NCBI RefSeq assembly: GCF_900491935.1
Contig: NZ_UEXK01000004.1
Span: 1,695,305 to 1,736,099 of the forward strand
DNA length: 40,795 nucleotides
Direction: 5' to 3'
From: Klenkia terrae
GTDB taxonomy: Bacteria > Actinomycetota > Actinomycetes > Mycobacteriales > Geodermatophilaceae
Position numbers and translations under genes: made by a program. The notes beneath the pieces are model-generated. The model did no database searches and was not told where the DNA came from. It was given only the letters and a program-made list of their open reading frames with translations. Of the stretch, positions 32,332 through 39,568 are shown one piece after another. Each line of letters starts with the position of its first letter. The first letter of the stretch is position 1.

Positions 32332-33423
32332 TCAGTGGGTGCCGGACGGCGGGAACGGCAGGCTCGCCGCGGACGGCGCGGCGTCGTCACCGCGCTGCGA
32401 GCTGGCCCGGACGACCAGCCGCGGCGGCAGCAGCACCGGCTGGTCGGCGGCCGGGGAGCCGGGCGGGCCGGGGTCCAGCTGGCCGCGGAGCAGCTCGATG
32501 CAGGCCGCGGCGGCCGCGACGACCGGCTGGGCGACCGAGGTGAGCCCCAGGGCGGCGGCGACCGGGCTGTCGTCGAAGCCCACGACGGCGACGTCCCGGC
32601 CGGGTCGGCGGCCGAGCTCCTGGACGGCGCCCAGCGCGCCGAGGGCGAGGGAGTCGCTGGCGCAGACCAGGGCGGTCACCCCGCGCGCGGCGAGCAGGCC
32701 GAGGGCGGTGGCCTGGGCGACGGCGAGATCGTCGGGGAGCCCGGCCTCCAGGCCGGCGACGGGCAGGCCGGCCGAGGACATGGCGTCCACCCAGCCGGCC
32801 CGCCGGTCGTCGCCGGTGCCCGAGCCGGCCGGCCAGCCGAGCCAGGCGATCCGGGTGTGCCCCTGGGCGACCAGGTGCTCGACGGCCGCGCGGGTGCCCG
32901 CCGCGCCGTCGACGTCGACCCAGCTGCGCCCGTCCGGGTCGTCCCAGGGCCGGCCGAAGCTGGCCACCGGCAGCCGGCGGCGGCGCAGCCAGGCGGTGCG
33001 CGGGTCGCCGTGGGAGGTGCCGGTCAGCACGAACGCGTCGACGGCGAAGGAGGCGACGAGCTCGTCGTAGGCGCCCACCTCGGCCTCGGCGTCGTCGGCG
33101 GTGAAGAGCACCAGCCGCTGGCCGGACTCCTCGGCGCTGCGGGTCAGCGCGTGCAGGAACTGGTCGAGCACGCTGCCGCCGAAGGCCTCGCGGACCGGCT
33201 CGATGCGCATGGCGATGAGCTGCGACCGGTGGCTGCGCATCTGCTGGGCGGCCCGCAGCGGGCGGTAGCCGACCTCGTCGATGACCGCCCGGACCCGGTC
33301 CAGGGTGGCCCCGCTGACCAGGTGCGGTGCGTTGAGCACGTTGCTCACGGTCTGCTTGGAGACCTGGGCGAGCGCAGCGACGCTGGCGAGCGTGGGCCGC
33401 TCGACGCCGTCGTCGGGGTGCAT
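32332..33423 (-). CDS. LacI-family regulator of the sugar importer
   Basis: This 363-residue repressor has an N-terminal LacI helix-turn-helix at about residues 10-55 (TLASVAALAQVSKQTVSNVLNAPHLVSGATLDRVRAVIDEVGYRP). The sugar-sensing periplasmic-binding-like domain follows (SQLIAMRIEP, GFDDSPVAAALGLTSVAQP). ATG 33423 follows AAAGGAGACAGCG; an upstream in-frame ATG at 33462 would read through the operator. The operator TTGGATCGGTCCAA lies 11 bases before its start, and a one-mismatch copy covers the start of the divergent debranching gene. It therefore probably represses itself, the importer operon and the divergent genes until a sugar binds. Confidence 0.92.
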   Translation of the reverse strand: MHPDDGVERPTLASVAALAQVSKQTVSNVLNAPHLVSGATLDRVRAVIDEVGYRPLRAAQQMRSHRSQLIAMRIEPVREAFGGSVLDQFLHALTRSAEESGQRLVLFTADDAEAEVGAYDELVASFAVDAFVLTGTSHGDPRTAWLRRRRLPVASFGRPWDDPDGRSWVDVDGAAGTRAAVEHLVAQGHTRIAWLGWPAGSGTGDDRRAGWVDAMSSAGLPVAGLEAGLPDDLAVAQATALGLLAARGVTALVCASDSLALGALGAVQELGRRPGRDVAVVGFDDSPVAAALGLTSVAQPVVAAAAACIELLRGQLDPGPPGSPAADQPVLLPPRLVVRASSQRGDDAAPSAASLPFPPSGTH

Positions 33424-33434
33424 CGCTGTCTCCT

Positions 33435-33448
33435 TTGGACCGATCCAA
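33435..33448. promoter_or_regulatory. LacI-type operator, lacI side
   Basis: Read on the minus strand this is TTGGATCGGTCCAA, a near-palindrome centred on CG, downstream of the predicted start of the lacI transcript and just before its ribosome binding site. Binding there would block elongation. The copy at 33533-33546 differs at one base. Confidence 0.7.
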
Positions 33449-33460
33449 GTGATCGGAGGC

Positions 33461-33490
33461 ACAGTGCGCCGGGTGCAGGGTGGCTGTCAA
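33461..33490 (-). promoter_or_regulatory. Promoter of lacI and the importer operon
   Basis: On the minus strand TTGACA (33490-33485), an 18-base spacer and CACTGT (33466-33461) form a promoter that would start RNA near 33454, just ahead of the operator. Confidence 0.6.
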
Positions 33491-33508
33491 GTGCGAGCTC
33501 GGTGCAGC

Positions 33509-33546
33509 TTGTGCGATCCGGCCGGGTTCGGGTTGGATCGGTCGAA
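33509..33546 (+). promoter_or_regulatory. Promoter and operator of the debranching gene
   Basis: TTGTGC (33509-33514) and TTGGAT (33533-33538) are separated by 18 bases. TTGGATCGGTCGAA (33533-33546) matches the lacI-side operator at 13 of 14 positions, covers the -10 box and ends on the A of ATG 33546. The messenger is probably leaderless. Confidence 0.55.
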
Positions 33547-35576
33547 TGACGAGCGACGCGGGCCTGCAGCCGACCGTCCACGAGCTCGACGTCTGCCTGC
33601 GGGCCCCGGTCACCGTGCTGTCGGCGCGGGACGGCGCGGTGCGCGGGCAGGGCGCCGAGGGGGTGTTCTGCGGCGACGTCCGGGCGCTGTCGGTGGTCGG
33701 GGTGACCGTGGCCGGTCGTCGTCCCGACGGCATCGGCGGGGGCAGCACCGGTCCGGGCACCAGCACGCACGTGGCCGTCGTCCGCGGGCTGGGCGACCCC
33801 GGCCCGGACCCGACGGTCCGGCTGGAGACCGTGCGCACGCTCACCGCCGACGGGCTCACCGAGACGCTGCGGCTGGTCTCCACCGCCGCCGCACCGGTGA
33901 CCGCCGAGGTGGTGCTGACCCTGGCCACCGACCTGGCCACCGTGGAGGAGGTCAAGAGCGGCCACCTGCGCCCCCTGCTGCGCCCGGACGGCGACGGGTG
34001 GTCCGGCCGCGGGGTCACCGTCGCGGTGCCCGGCCTCCAGGTGGACGGCGAGGTGGGCCGGCTGCGCTGGTCGGTCGTCGTCCCGCCGCGGGACGCCGTG
34101 GAGCTGACCTGGTCGGCGACCGTCACCGACCCCGGCGGGGTGACCACGGCCCCGCGCACCGCGGCCAGCTGGTCCACCCCGCGGGTCACCGCCGACGACT
34201 CCCGGCTGGCCGCGCTCGTCGAGCAGTCCCTGGAGGACCTGGCCGGGCTGCGGATGACCACCACGAGCGACCCGGACGACGTCTTCGCCGCCGCCGGGGC
34301 CCCCTGGTACCTGACCCTCTTCGGCCGGGACAGCCTCTGGACGGCGCGCTTGCTGCTGCCGCTGGGCACCGAGCTGGCGGCCGGCACGCTGCGCACCCTG
34401 GCCGCCCGGCAGGGCACCCGCCGGGACGACGCCACCGGCGAGGAGCCGGGCAAGATCCTGCACGAGATCCGCCGTCCCCCGGTGGCCGAGGAGGGCACGA
34501 CCCCGTTCCTGCCGCCGGTCTACTTCGGCACCGTCGACGCCACCCCGCTGTGGGTCTGCCTGCTGCACGACGCCTGGCGCTGGGGCCTGGACCCGGCCGT
34601 GGTCACCGAGCTGCTGGACCCGCTCGAGCGGGCGCTGGGGTGGCTGGCCACCGACGGCGACCCCGACGGCGACGGGTTCCTGGAGTACCTGGACCGCTCG
34701 GGCGCCGGGCTGGCCAACCAGGGCTGGAAGGACAGCGCGGACTCCGTCCGCTTCGCCGACGGCACGATCGCCGAGGGACCGATCGCGCTGTGCGAGGCGC
34801 AGGCCTACGCGCACGAGGCGGCCCTGGCCGGTGCGCACCTGCTGGAGGCGTTCGGCCGGCCCGGCGCCGACCGCTGGCGAGCCTGGGCCGCCGACCTGGC
34901 CGAGTGCTTCCGCGGCGCCTTCTGGGTCGCCGACGCCGAGGGCCGCTACCCGGCGATCGCGCTGGACGGCGCCAAGACCCCGGTGGACGCCCCGACCTCG
35001 AACATCGGCCACCTGCTGGGCACCGGGCTGCTCACCGCCGGGGAGTCCGCCGAGGTGGCCGCCCGGCTCGGGTCGCCGGCGATGGACTCCGGGTTCGGGT
35101 TGCGCACGATGGCCACCACCGCCGGCGGCTACGGCCCGCTGACCTACCACTGCGGGTCGGTCTGGCCGCACGACACCGCGATCACGCTCACCGGGCTGGC
35201 CCGCGACGGGCACGACGCGGTCGCCGGGTCGCTGGCCCGCGGGGTGCTGGCGGCCGGGGAGTCCTTCGCCTGGCGGCTGCCCGAGCTGTTCGCCGGCGAC
35301 GGCTCGGACGTCGTCCGGCGAGCGCTGGCCTACCCGGCCTCCTGCCGGCCGCAGGCCTGGTCGGCGGCCGCCGCGGTCGCCGTGCTGACCGCCGTGCTGG
35401 GGCTGCGGCCCGACGTCCCGGCCGGCCGGCTCGTCGTCCGGCCGCTGCAGCCGGCACCGCTGGGCGCGGTCCGGGTCGAGGGCCTGCGGATCGGGTCCGA
35501 CGACGTCACGGTGACCGTGTCTGCCGACGGCGCTGTCGAGGTGACTGGCTTCTCCGGGGAGGTCGCCGTCGGCTGA
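33546..35576 (+). CDS. Glycogen-debranching-type enzyme (amylo-alpha-1,6-glucosidase family)
   Basis: This 676-residue cytoplasmic protein has an N-terminal beta-rich domain (about 1-220; FCGDVRALS and the DGLTETLRLV repeat pattern) like the GDE_N_bis domain. The C-terminal part (about 235-640) is an (alpha/alpha)6-barrel. It has WYLTLFGRDSLWTARLLLPLG, GKILHEIRR, LPPVYFGTVDATPLWVCLLHDAW, GLANQGWKDSADSVRF and TYHCGSVWPHDTAITLTGL. These are the standard motifs of putative debranching and amylo-alpha-1,6-glucosidase proteins, which cleave side chains of alpha-glucans; real substrates of this branch are poorly known. ATG 33546 has no ribosome binding site and overlaps an operator. Divergent from and apparently co-regulated with the sugar importer, so it probably acts on the imported oligosaccharide. 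Confidence 0.87.
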   Translation: MTSDAGLQPTVHELDVCLRAPVTVLSARDGAVRGQGAEGVFCGDVRALSVVGVTVAGRRPDGIGGGSTGPGTSTHVAVVRGLGDPGPDPTVRLETVRTLTADGLTETLRLVSTAAAPVTAEVVLTLATDLATVEEVKSGHLRPLLRPDGDGWSGRGVTVAVPGLQVDGEVGRLRWSVVVPPRDAVELTWSATVTDPGGVTTAPRTAASWSTPRVTADDSRLAALVEQSLEDLAGLRMTTTSDPDDVFAAAGAPWYLTLFGRDSLWTARLLLPLGTELAAGTLRTLAARQGTRRDDATGEEPGKILHEIRRPPVAEEGTTPFLPPVYFGTVDATPLWVCLLHDAWRWGLDPAVVTELLDPLERALGWLATDGDPDGDGFLEYLDRSGAGLANQGWKDSADSVRFADGTIAEGPIALCEAQAYAHEAALAGAHLLEAFGRPGADRWRAWAADLAECFRGAFWVADAEGRYPAIALDGAKTPVDAPTSNIGHLLGTGLLTAGESAEVAARLGSPAMDSGFGLRTMATTAGGYGPLTYHCGSVWPHDTAITLTGLARDGHDAVAGSLARGVLAAGESFAWRLPELFAGDGSDVVRRALAYPASCRPQAWSAAAAVAVLTAVLGLRPDVPAGRLVVRPLQPAPLGAVRVEGLRIGSDDVTVTVSADGAVEVTGFSGEVAVG

Positions 35577-35623
35577 CCAGGCTCGCCGGGCGCCGCGGCC
35601 CCGCGGGTGGTGGAGTTGGGGCG

Positions 35624-36472
35624 ATGACCGTCCGCCCGTCCTGGCACGCCCGATGGCGGTCGGAGGCCCGTTTCCTCATGGGATCGGTGCGGCGGGGCCT
35701 GCGCGGGCGGGACCTCGCGCTGATCGCGGCCGGGCTGACCTTCTACGCCGGCATCTCCGTCGTCCCGCTGCTGCTGCTGGCCCTGGCGCTGACCTCGCTG
35801 CTGGCCGGTGCCGACTGGGTGCGCGGGAAGCTGGACCTCCTCGGCGGGGTGCTGCCCGACCAGCTCGGCGCCCCGGACGCCCTCGCCCGGCTGGCCGAGG
35901 CCGGCACCACGATGACCCTGCTCGGCGGGGTGCTGGCCCTGCTGCCGATGACGTTCTACGGCGAAGGGCTGCGGCGGGCGCTGCTGCGGTTCACCGACGA
36001 GCGGGACACCTACACCGGCTGGCGCGGCCGGCTGGCCGTCGTCCCGCTGCTGCTGGTCTCGCCGTTCCTGCTGTACCCGGTGCTGCTGGTGGTGCCGGTG
36101 CTCGCCGACCTGCAGGCCACGGCCGGGTTCGGCGCGCGGGTGGGCGGGGTCGCGCTGGGCTTCTACTCGGTGCTCTTCGCCCTGGTCGGGCCGCTGGTGT
36201 GGGGGTTCCGGTTCGTCGCGGCCGGGATGCTGCGCTGGGGCGCGGTGCTGGTCGGCGCGTTCTTCACCGCGGCGTCGCTGGCCGGGTTCCTGCAGGGCTT
36301 CGTGCTCTTCCTGCGGCTGCCGCTGTCCATCGGTGCCCCGTTCGGCGGGCTCGACGTGGTCGGCGGGGTGGTCGCGCTCGGGCTGTGGCTGTTCCTGCTG
36401 CACCTGGTGGTGATCGCCGGCTGGCTGCTCACCCAGGCGCTGGACCAGCGGCTGGCCCGCGGGCGGCCCTGA
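35624..36472 (+). CDS. YihY/BrkB-family membrane protein
   Basis: This is a 282-residue integral membrane protein with six hydrophobic helices. The family mark is the first helix stretch RGLRGRDLALIAAGLTFYAGISVVPLLLLALAL. Later come LPMTFYGEGLRRALLRF, VGPLVWGFRFVAAGMLRWGAVLVGAFFTAA and IGAPFGGLDVVGGVVALGLWLFLLHLVVIAGW. YihY/BrkB proteins were once called RNase BN by mistake; their job, perhaps transport, is unsettled. ATG 35624 lies 9 bases after GGAG. It follows the debranching gene by 47 bases and may share its transcript. Its last 44 bases overlap the end of the converging GAF regulator gene. Confidence 0.87.
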   Translation: MTVRPSWHARWRSEARFLMGSVRRGLRGRDLALIAAGLTFYAGISVVPLLLLALALTSLLAGADWVRGKLDLLGGVLPDQLGAPDALARLAEAGTTMTLLGGVLALLPMTFYGEGLRRALLRFTDERDTYTGWRGRLAVVPLLLVSPFLLYPVLLVVPVLADLQATAGFGARVGGVALGFYSVLFALVGPLVWGFRFVAAGMLRWGAVLVGAFFTAASLAGFLQGFVLFLRLPLSIGAPFGGLDVVGGVVALGLWLFLLHLVVIAGWLLTQALDQRLARGRP

Positions 36473-37619
36473 GCGCGAGCACGACCGGCGCGACCGAGCC
36501 GGGCAGCAGCACCTTGCCCGGGCCGGGGAGGACGACGTCCAGGGTGACGCCGTCGGCCGGCCGGTAGGGCTGCGTCGCGAGCAGGGGCCCGACCGCGCGG
36601 CGCAGCCGGGACACCTCGGCCCGCACCGTCACCGTGCGCGCCGGGTCGCCGAACAGCGCCCCGGCGAGCTCGGCGGCGGTCAGCCCCTGCGGGGCGCGGG
36701 CCAGAGCGAGCAGGATCTCGGCGTGCCGCGGGCCCAGGACGTCGACCCACGACCCGGTGGGCGCGTCCACCCGGAGCCGGGGCCGGTCCCCGGCGAGGTC
36801 GAGCAGCACGGCGGTGTCGGCGCCGGACAGGTCGTCGTCGTCCAGCCGGACCAGCCACCCGCCGGGCAGCGGCTCCACCCGGCACGGGCCCAGCACCGGC
36901 AGCAGCCGGTGCCCGCCGTCCAGCCCGGCCGGCAGGGCCACCCGGGCCGGACCGGCGAACCCGGTGGCCGCCGCGGTGCGGCCGTCGTGGGCCAGCACCA
37001 GCGCCCGTCCCTCGGCCCGGGCCAGCAGCGGACCGGCGATCCGGCGAAGCTGCTCCAGCGACCGGTCGTGCGCGGCCCGCACCTCGTGCTCGGCCAGCGC
37101 GGCGACCGCCGACACCAGCGCGAGCACCCCCGGGTGGGCGGTGCGCGCCGGCCCGGACAGGTCGACCACGCCCAGCAGTGCGCCGCCGACCGGGTCGCGC
37201 AGCGGGGCGGCGGCGCAGGTCCACTGCTGGTGCCCGTCGACGAAGTGCTCCCCGCCGTGCACCCCGACCGGGGTCCCCAGCACCAGGCAGGTGCCGATCG
37301 CGTTGGTGCCCACGGTGGGCTCGTCCCAGGCCGCCCCGGGGACGAACCCCAGCCCGTCGGCGCGGCGCCGCACCTCCGGCGCCCCGCCCTGCCACAGCAC
37401 GGTGCCGTCGGTGCCGGCCACGACCAGGAGCTGGCCGGAGGCCCGGGCGACCGGTTCCAGGCGGTCCCGCAGCACCGGGATCACCGGCGCCAGCGGCCCG
37501 GTGAACCCCAGCCGGGACCCCTCGGCGTCCGACACCCCCGCCGGTCCGCCGGCCCCGCCCGGGTCCACGCCCGCCGCGGCCACCCGTCGCCACGACGCGT
37601 CGATGAGGGGGCGGGGCAC
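36429..37619 (-). CDS. GAF-domain transcriptional regulator (AcoR-like sensor, winged-helix output)
   Basis: This 396-residue regulator begins PRPLIDASWRRV, as AcoR-type proteins do. Residues about 60-160 form a GAF domain with the group's mark WDEPTVGTNAIGTCLVLGTPVGVHGGEHF, which senses a small molecule. There is no sigma-54 AAA domain. The C-terminal part (about 295-355, LGPRHAEILLALARAPQGLTAAELAGALFGD..TVTVRAEVSRLRRAVG) is a winged helix, the form usual in actinobacteria next to alcohol and aldehyde oxidation genes. GTG 37619 follows a CACCCT box by 6 bases, with TTGCGC 18 bases further up, so it is probably leaderless. It is divergent from the monooxygenase and butanediol dehydrogenase genes and most likely activates them. 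Its 3' end overlaps the YihY gene by 44 bases. Confidence 0.87.
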   Translation of the reverse strand: MPRPLIDASWRRVAAAGVDPGGAGGPAGVSDAEGSRLGFTGPLAPVIPVLRDRLEPVARASGQLLVVAGTDGTVLWQGGAPEVRRRADGLGFVPGAAWDEPTVGTNAIGTCLVLGTPVGVHGGEHFVDGHQQWTCAAAPLRDPVGGALLGVVDLSGPARTAHPGVLALVSAVAALAEHEVRAAHDRSLEQLRRIAGPLLARAEGRALVLAHDGRTAAATGFAGPARVALPAGLDGGHRLLPVLGPCRVEPLPGGWLVRLDDDDLSGADTAVLLDLAGDRPRLRVDAPTGSWVDVLGPRHAEILLALARAPQGLTAAELAGALFGDPARTVTVRAEVSRLRRAVGPLLATQPYRPADGVTLDVVLPGPGKVLLPGSVAPVVLALRAARGPAAGPAPG

Positions 37620-37625
37620 GGCACC

Positions 37626-37702
37626 AGGGTGTGACCTGGACCACCGGGAGCGCAACCCTTCGCAACCCTGCTGCAGCGACCGGCGCGGGTGTGGCATGGA
37701 CC
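37626..37702. promoter_or_regulatory. Control region of the GAF regulator / monooxygenase pair
   Basis: CGCAACCCT is repeated at 37651-37659 and 37661-37669, exactly ten bases apart. The first copy overlaps the -35 box (TTGCGC on the minus strand, 37655-37650) of the regulator gene, whose -10 box is CACCCT (37631-37626). A 16-mer GGGTGTG-N4-TGGACC-like pair lies outside these at 37627-37642 and 37687-37702 (14 of 16 alike, 60 bases apart). No good -10 serves the plus-strand genes, which suits activation. Confidence 0.5.
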
Positions 37703-37743
37703 CCGGGACGGCGACGAGGCCGTCCGAGCGAGGAGGCACCCGC

Positions 37744-39558
37744 ATGACGCAGACCCTGGAACGCCCCACCGACACCCCCGCCGCCCGCGTCGCCGCATGG
37801 CTCGACGCCTTCCAGGCCGCCCTGGACGCCCGGGACGCCGACGCCGCCGCCGAGCTGTTCGCCCCCACCTGCTTCTGGCGCGACCTGATCGCCTTCACCT
37901 GGAACATCACCACCGCCGAGGGCCGGGACGCCGTCCGGGCCCGGCTGACCGAGGTCACCGACCGGGTCGCCCCGACCGGCTTCCGGGTCACCGAGGGCCA
38001 GGAGCCCACCGGTGCGGACGGCGTCGACGAGGCCTGGATCCACTTCGAGACGTCGGTCGGCCGCGGGCGCGGGCACCTGCGGCTCCAGGACGGCAAGGCC
38101 TGGACGTTGCTCACCACCCTGTACGAGCTGACCGGCCACGAGGAGCCGGCCGGTGCCGGCCGCCCGCGCGGCGCCGAGCACGGGGCGAACAAGGACCGGC
38201 AGACCTGGCTGGAGCGCCGCGAGGCCGAGGCCACCGAGCTCGGGTACACCCGCCAGCCGCACGTGCTGGTGATCGGCGGGGGCCAGGGCGGGATCGCCCT
38301 CGGCGCCCGGCTGCGGCAGCTCGACGTCCCGACGATCGTCGTCGACCGGCACGCCCGGCCCGGCGACCAGTGGCGCAGCCGCTACAAGTCCCTCTGCCTG
38401 CACGACCCGGTCTGGTACGACCACCTGCCCTACCTGCCGTTCCCGGAGAACTGGCCGGTGTTCGCGCCGAAGGACAAGATCGGCGACTGGCTGGAGATGT
38501 ACACGAAGGTCATGGAGCTCAACTACTGGAGCTCCACCAGCGTGGAGTCGGCGTCCTGGGACGAGGCCGCCGGGCACTGGGACGTCGAGGTCGTCCGGGA
38601 CGGCGAGCGGCTCACCCTGCACCCGACCGAGCTGGTCTTCGCCACCGGCATGAGCGGCAAGGCCCGTATGCCGCGGTTCCCCGGGATGGACCGGTTCCGC
38701 GGAGAGCAGCAGCACTCCTCCGCCCACCCCGGACCCGAGGCCTACCGGGGGAAGAAGGTCGTCGTCGTCGGGAGCAACAACTCCGCGCACGACATCTGCG
38801 CGGCGCTGTGGGAGCACGGCGCCGACGTCACGATGGTGCAGCGCAGCTCCACGCACATCGTCACCAGCCGCTCGCTGCTGGGCACGATGGAGGGCCTGTA
38901 CTCCGAGAGCGCCGCGGCCGCCGGGGTCACCACGCACCAGGCCGACCTGACCTTCGCCTCGCTGCCCTACCGGATCATGGGCGAGTTCCAGAAGCCGCTC
39001 TACGACCAGATCCGGATCGACGACGCCGACTTCTACGCCCGCCTGGAGGCCGCCGGCTTCCAGCTCGACTTCGGCGACGACGACTCCGGCCTGTTCCTCA
39101 AGTACCTGCGCCGGGGCTCGGGCTACTACATCGACGTGGGTGCCTCCGAGCTCATCGCGGACGGCTCGGTGAAGCTGGTCGGCGGCCAGGTCCGCGAGCT
39201 GACCGAGGACGCCGTCGTCCTCGAGGACGGGACGACGCTGCCGGCCGACCTGGTCGTCTACGCCACCGGCTACGACTCGATGAACGGGTGGGTGGCCGAC
39301 CTCATCGACCAGGAGACCGCCGACCGGCTGGGCAAGGTCTGGGGCCTGGGCTCGGACACCACCAAGGACCCGGGCCCGTGGGAGGGCGAGCAGCGCAACA
39401 TGTGGAAGCCCACCGCCGTCCCGCACCTGTGGATGCACGGCGGCAACCTGCACCAGTCCCGGCACTACTCCCTGTACCTGGCCCTGCAGCTCAAAGCCCG
39501 GTACGAGGGCATCCCCACCCCGGTGTCCGAGCCGGCCGCCGTGCACCACACGAGCTGA
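37744..39558 (+). CDS. Type II flavin-containing monooxygenase with NTF2-like N-terminal domain
   Basis: This 604-residue flavoenzyme has two parts. Residues about 10-132 look like an NTF2/SnoaL-type domain (RVAAWLDAFQAALDARDADAAAELFAPTCFWRDL...WTLLTTLYELTGHE). Then comes a flavin monooxygenase with the FAD motif VLVIGGGQGGIALGARL (GGGQGG 178-183), GDQWRSRY and the FxGxxxH fingerprint in FRGEQQHSSAH (318-328). The NAD(P)H motif VVVVGSNNSAHD and FATGMSG are also present. Type II FMOs carry such an N-terminal extension, use NADH or NADPH and include Baeyer-Villiger enzymes that turn ketones into esters. ATG 37744 follows GCGAGGAGGCACCCGC. The butanediol dehydrogenase gene follows after 10 bases. 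Substrate unknown; a ketone is the best guess. Confidence 0.88.
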   Translation: MTQTLERPTDTPAARVAAWLDAFQAALDARDADAAAELFAPTCFWRDLIAFTWNITTAEGRDAVRARLTEVTDRVAPTGFRVTEGQEPTGADGVDEAWIHFETSVGRGRGHLRLQDGKAWTLLTTLYELTGHEEPAGAGRPRGAEHGANKDRQTWLERREAEATELGYTRQPHVLVIGGGQGGIALGARLRQLDVPTIVVDRHARPGDQWRSRYKSLCLHDPVWYDHLPYLPFPENWPVFAPKDKIGDWLEMYTKVMELNYWSSTSVESASWDEAAGHWDVEVVRDGERLTLHPTELVFATGMSGKARMPRFPGMDRFRGEQQHSSAHPGPEAYRGKKVVVVGSNNSAHDICAALWEHGADVTMVQRSSTHIVTSRSLLGTMEGLYSESAAAAGVTTHQADLTFASLPYRIMGEFQKPLYDQIRIDDADFYARLEAAGFQLDFGDDDSGLFLKYLRRGSGYYIDVGASELIADGSVKLVGGQVRELTEDAVVLEDGTTLPADLVVYATGYDSMNGWVADLIDQETADRLGKVWGLGSDTTKDPGPWEGEQRNMWKPTAVPHLWMHGGNLHQSRHYSLYLALQLKARYEGIPTPVSEPAAVHHTS

Positions 39559-39568
39559 GGAGCGCGCG

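Noticed and set aside
37692-37697. TGGCAT resembling part of a sigma-54 promoter near an AcoR-like gene
   Set aside because: The second half (TTGC at the correct distance) is missing, and the regulator lacks the AAA domain that contacts sigma-54; the organism type normally lacks sigma-54.
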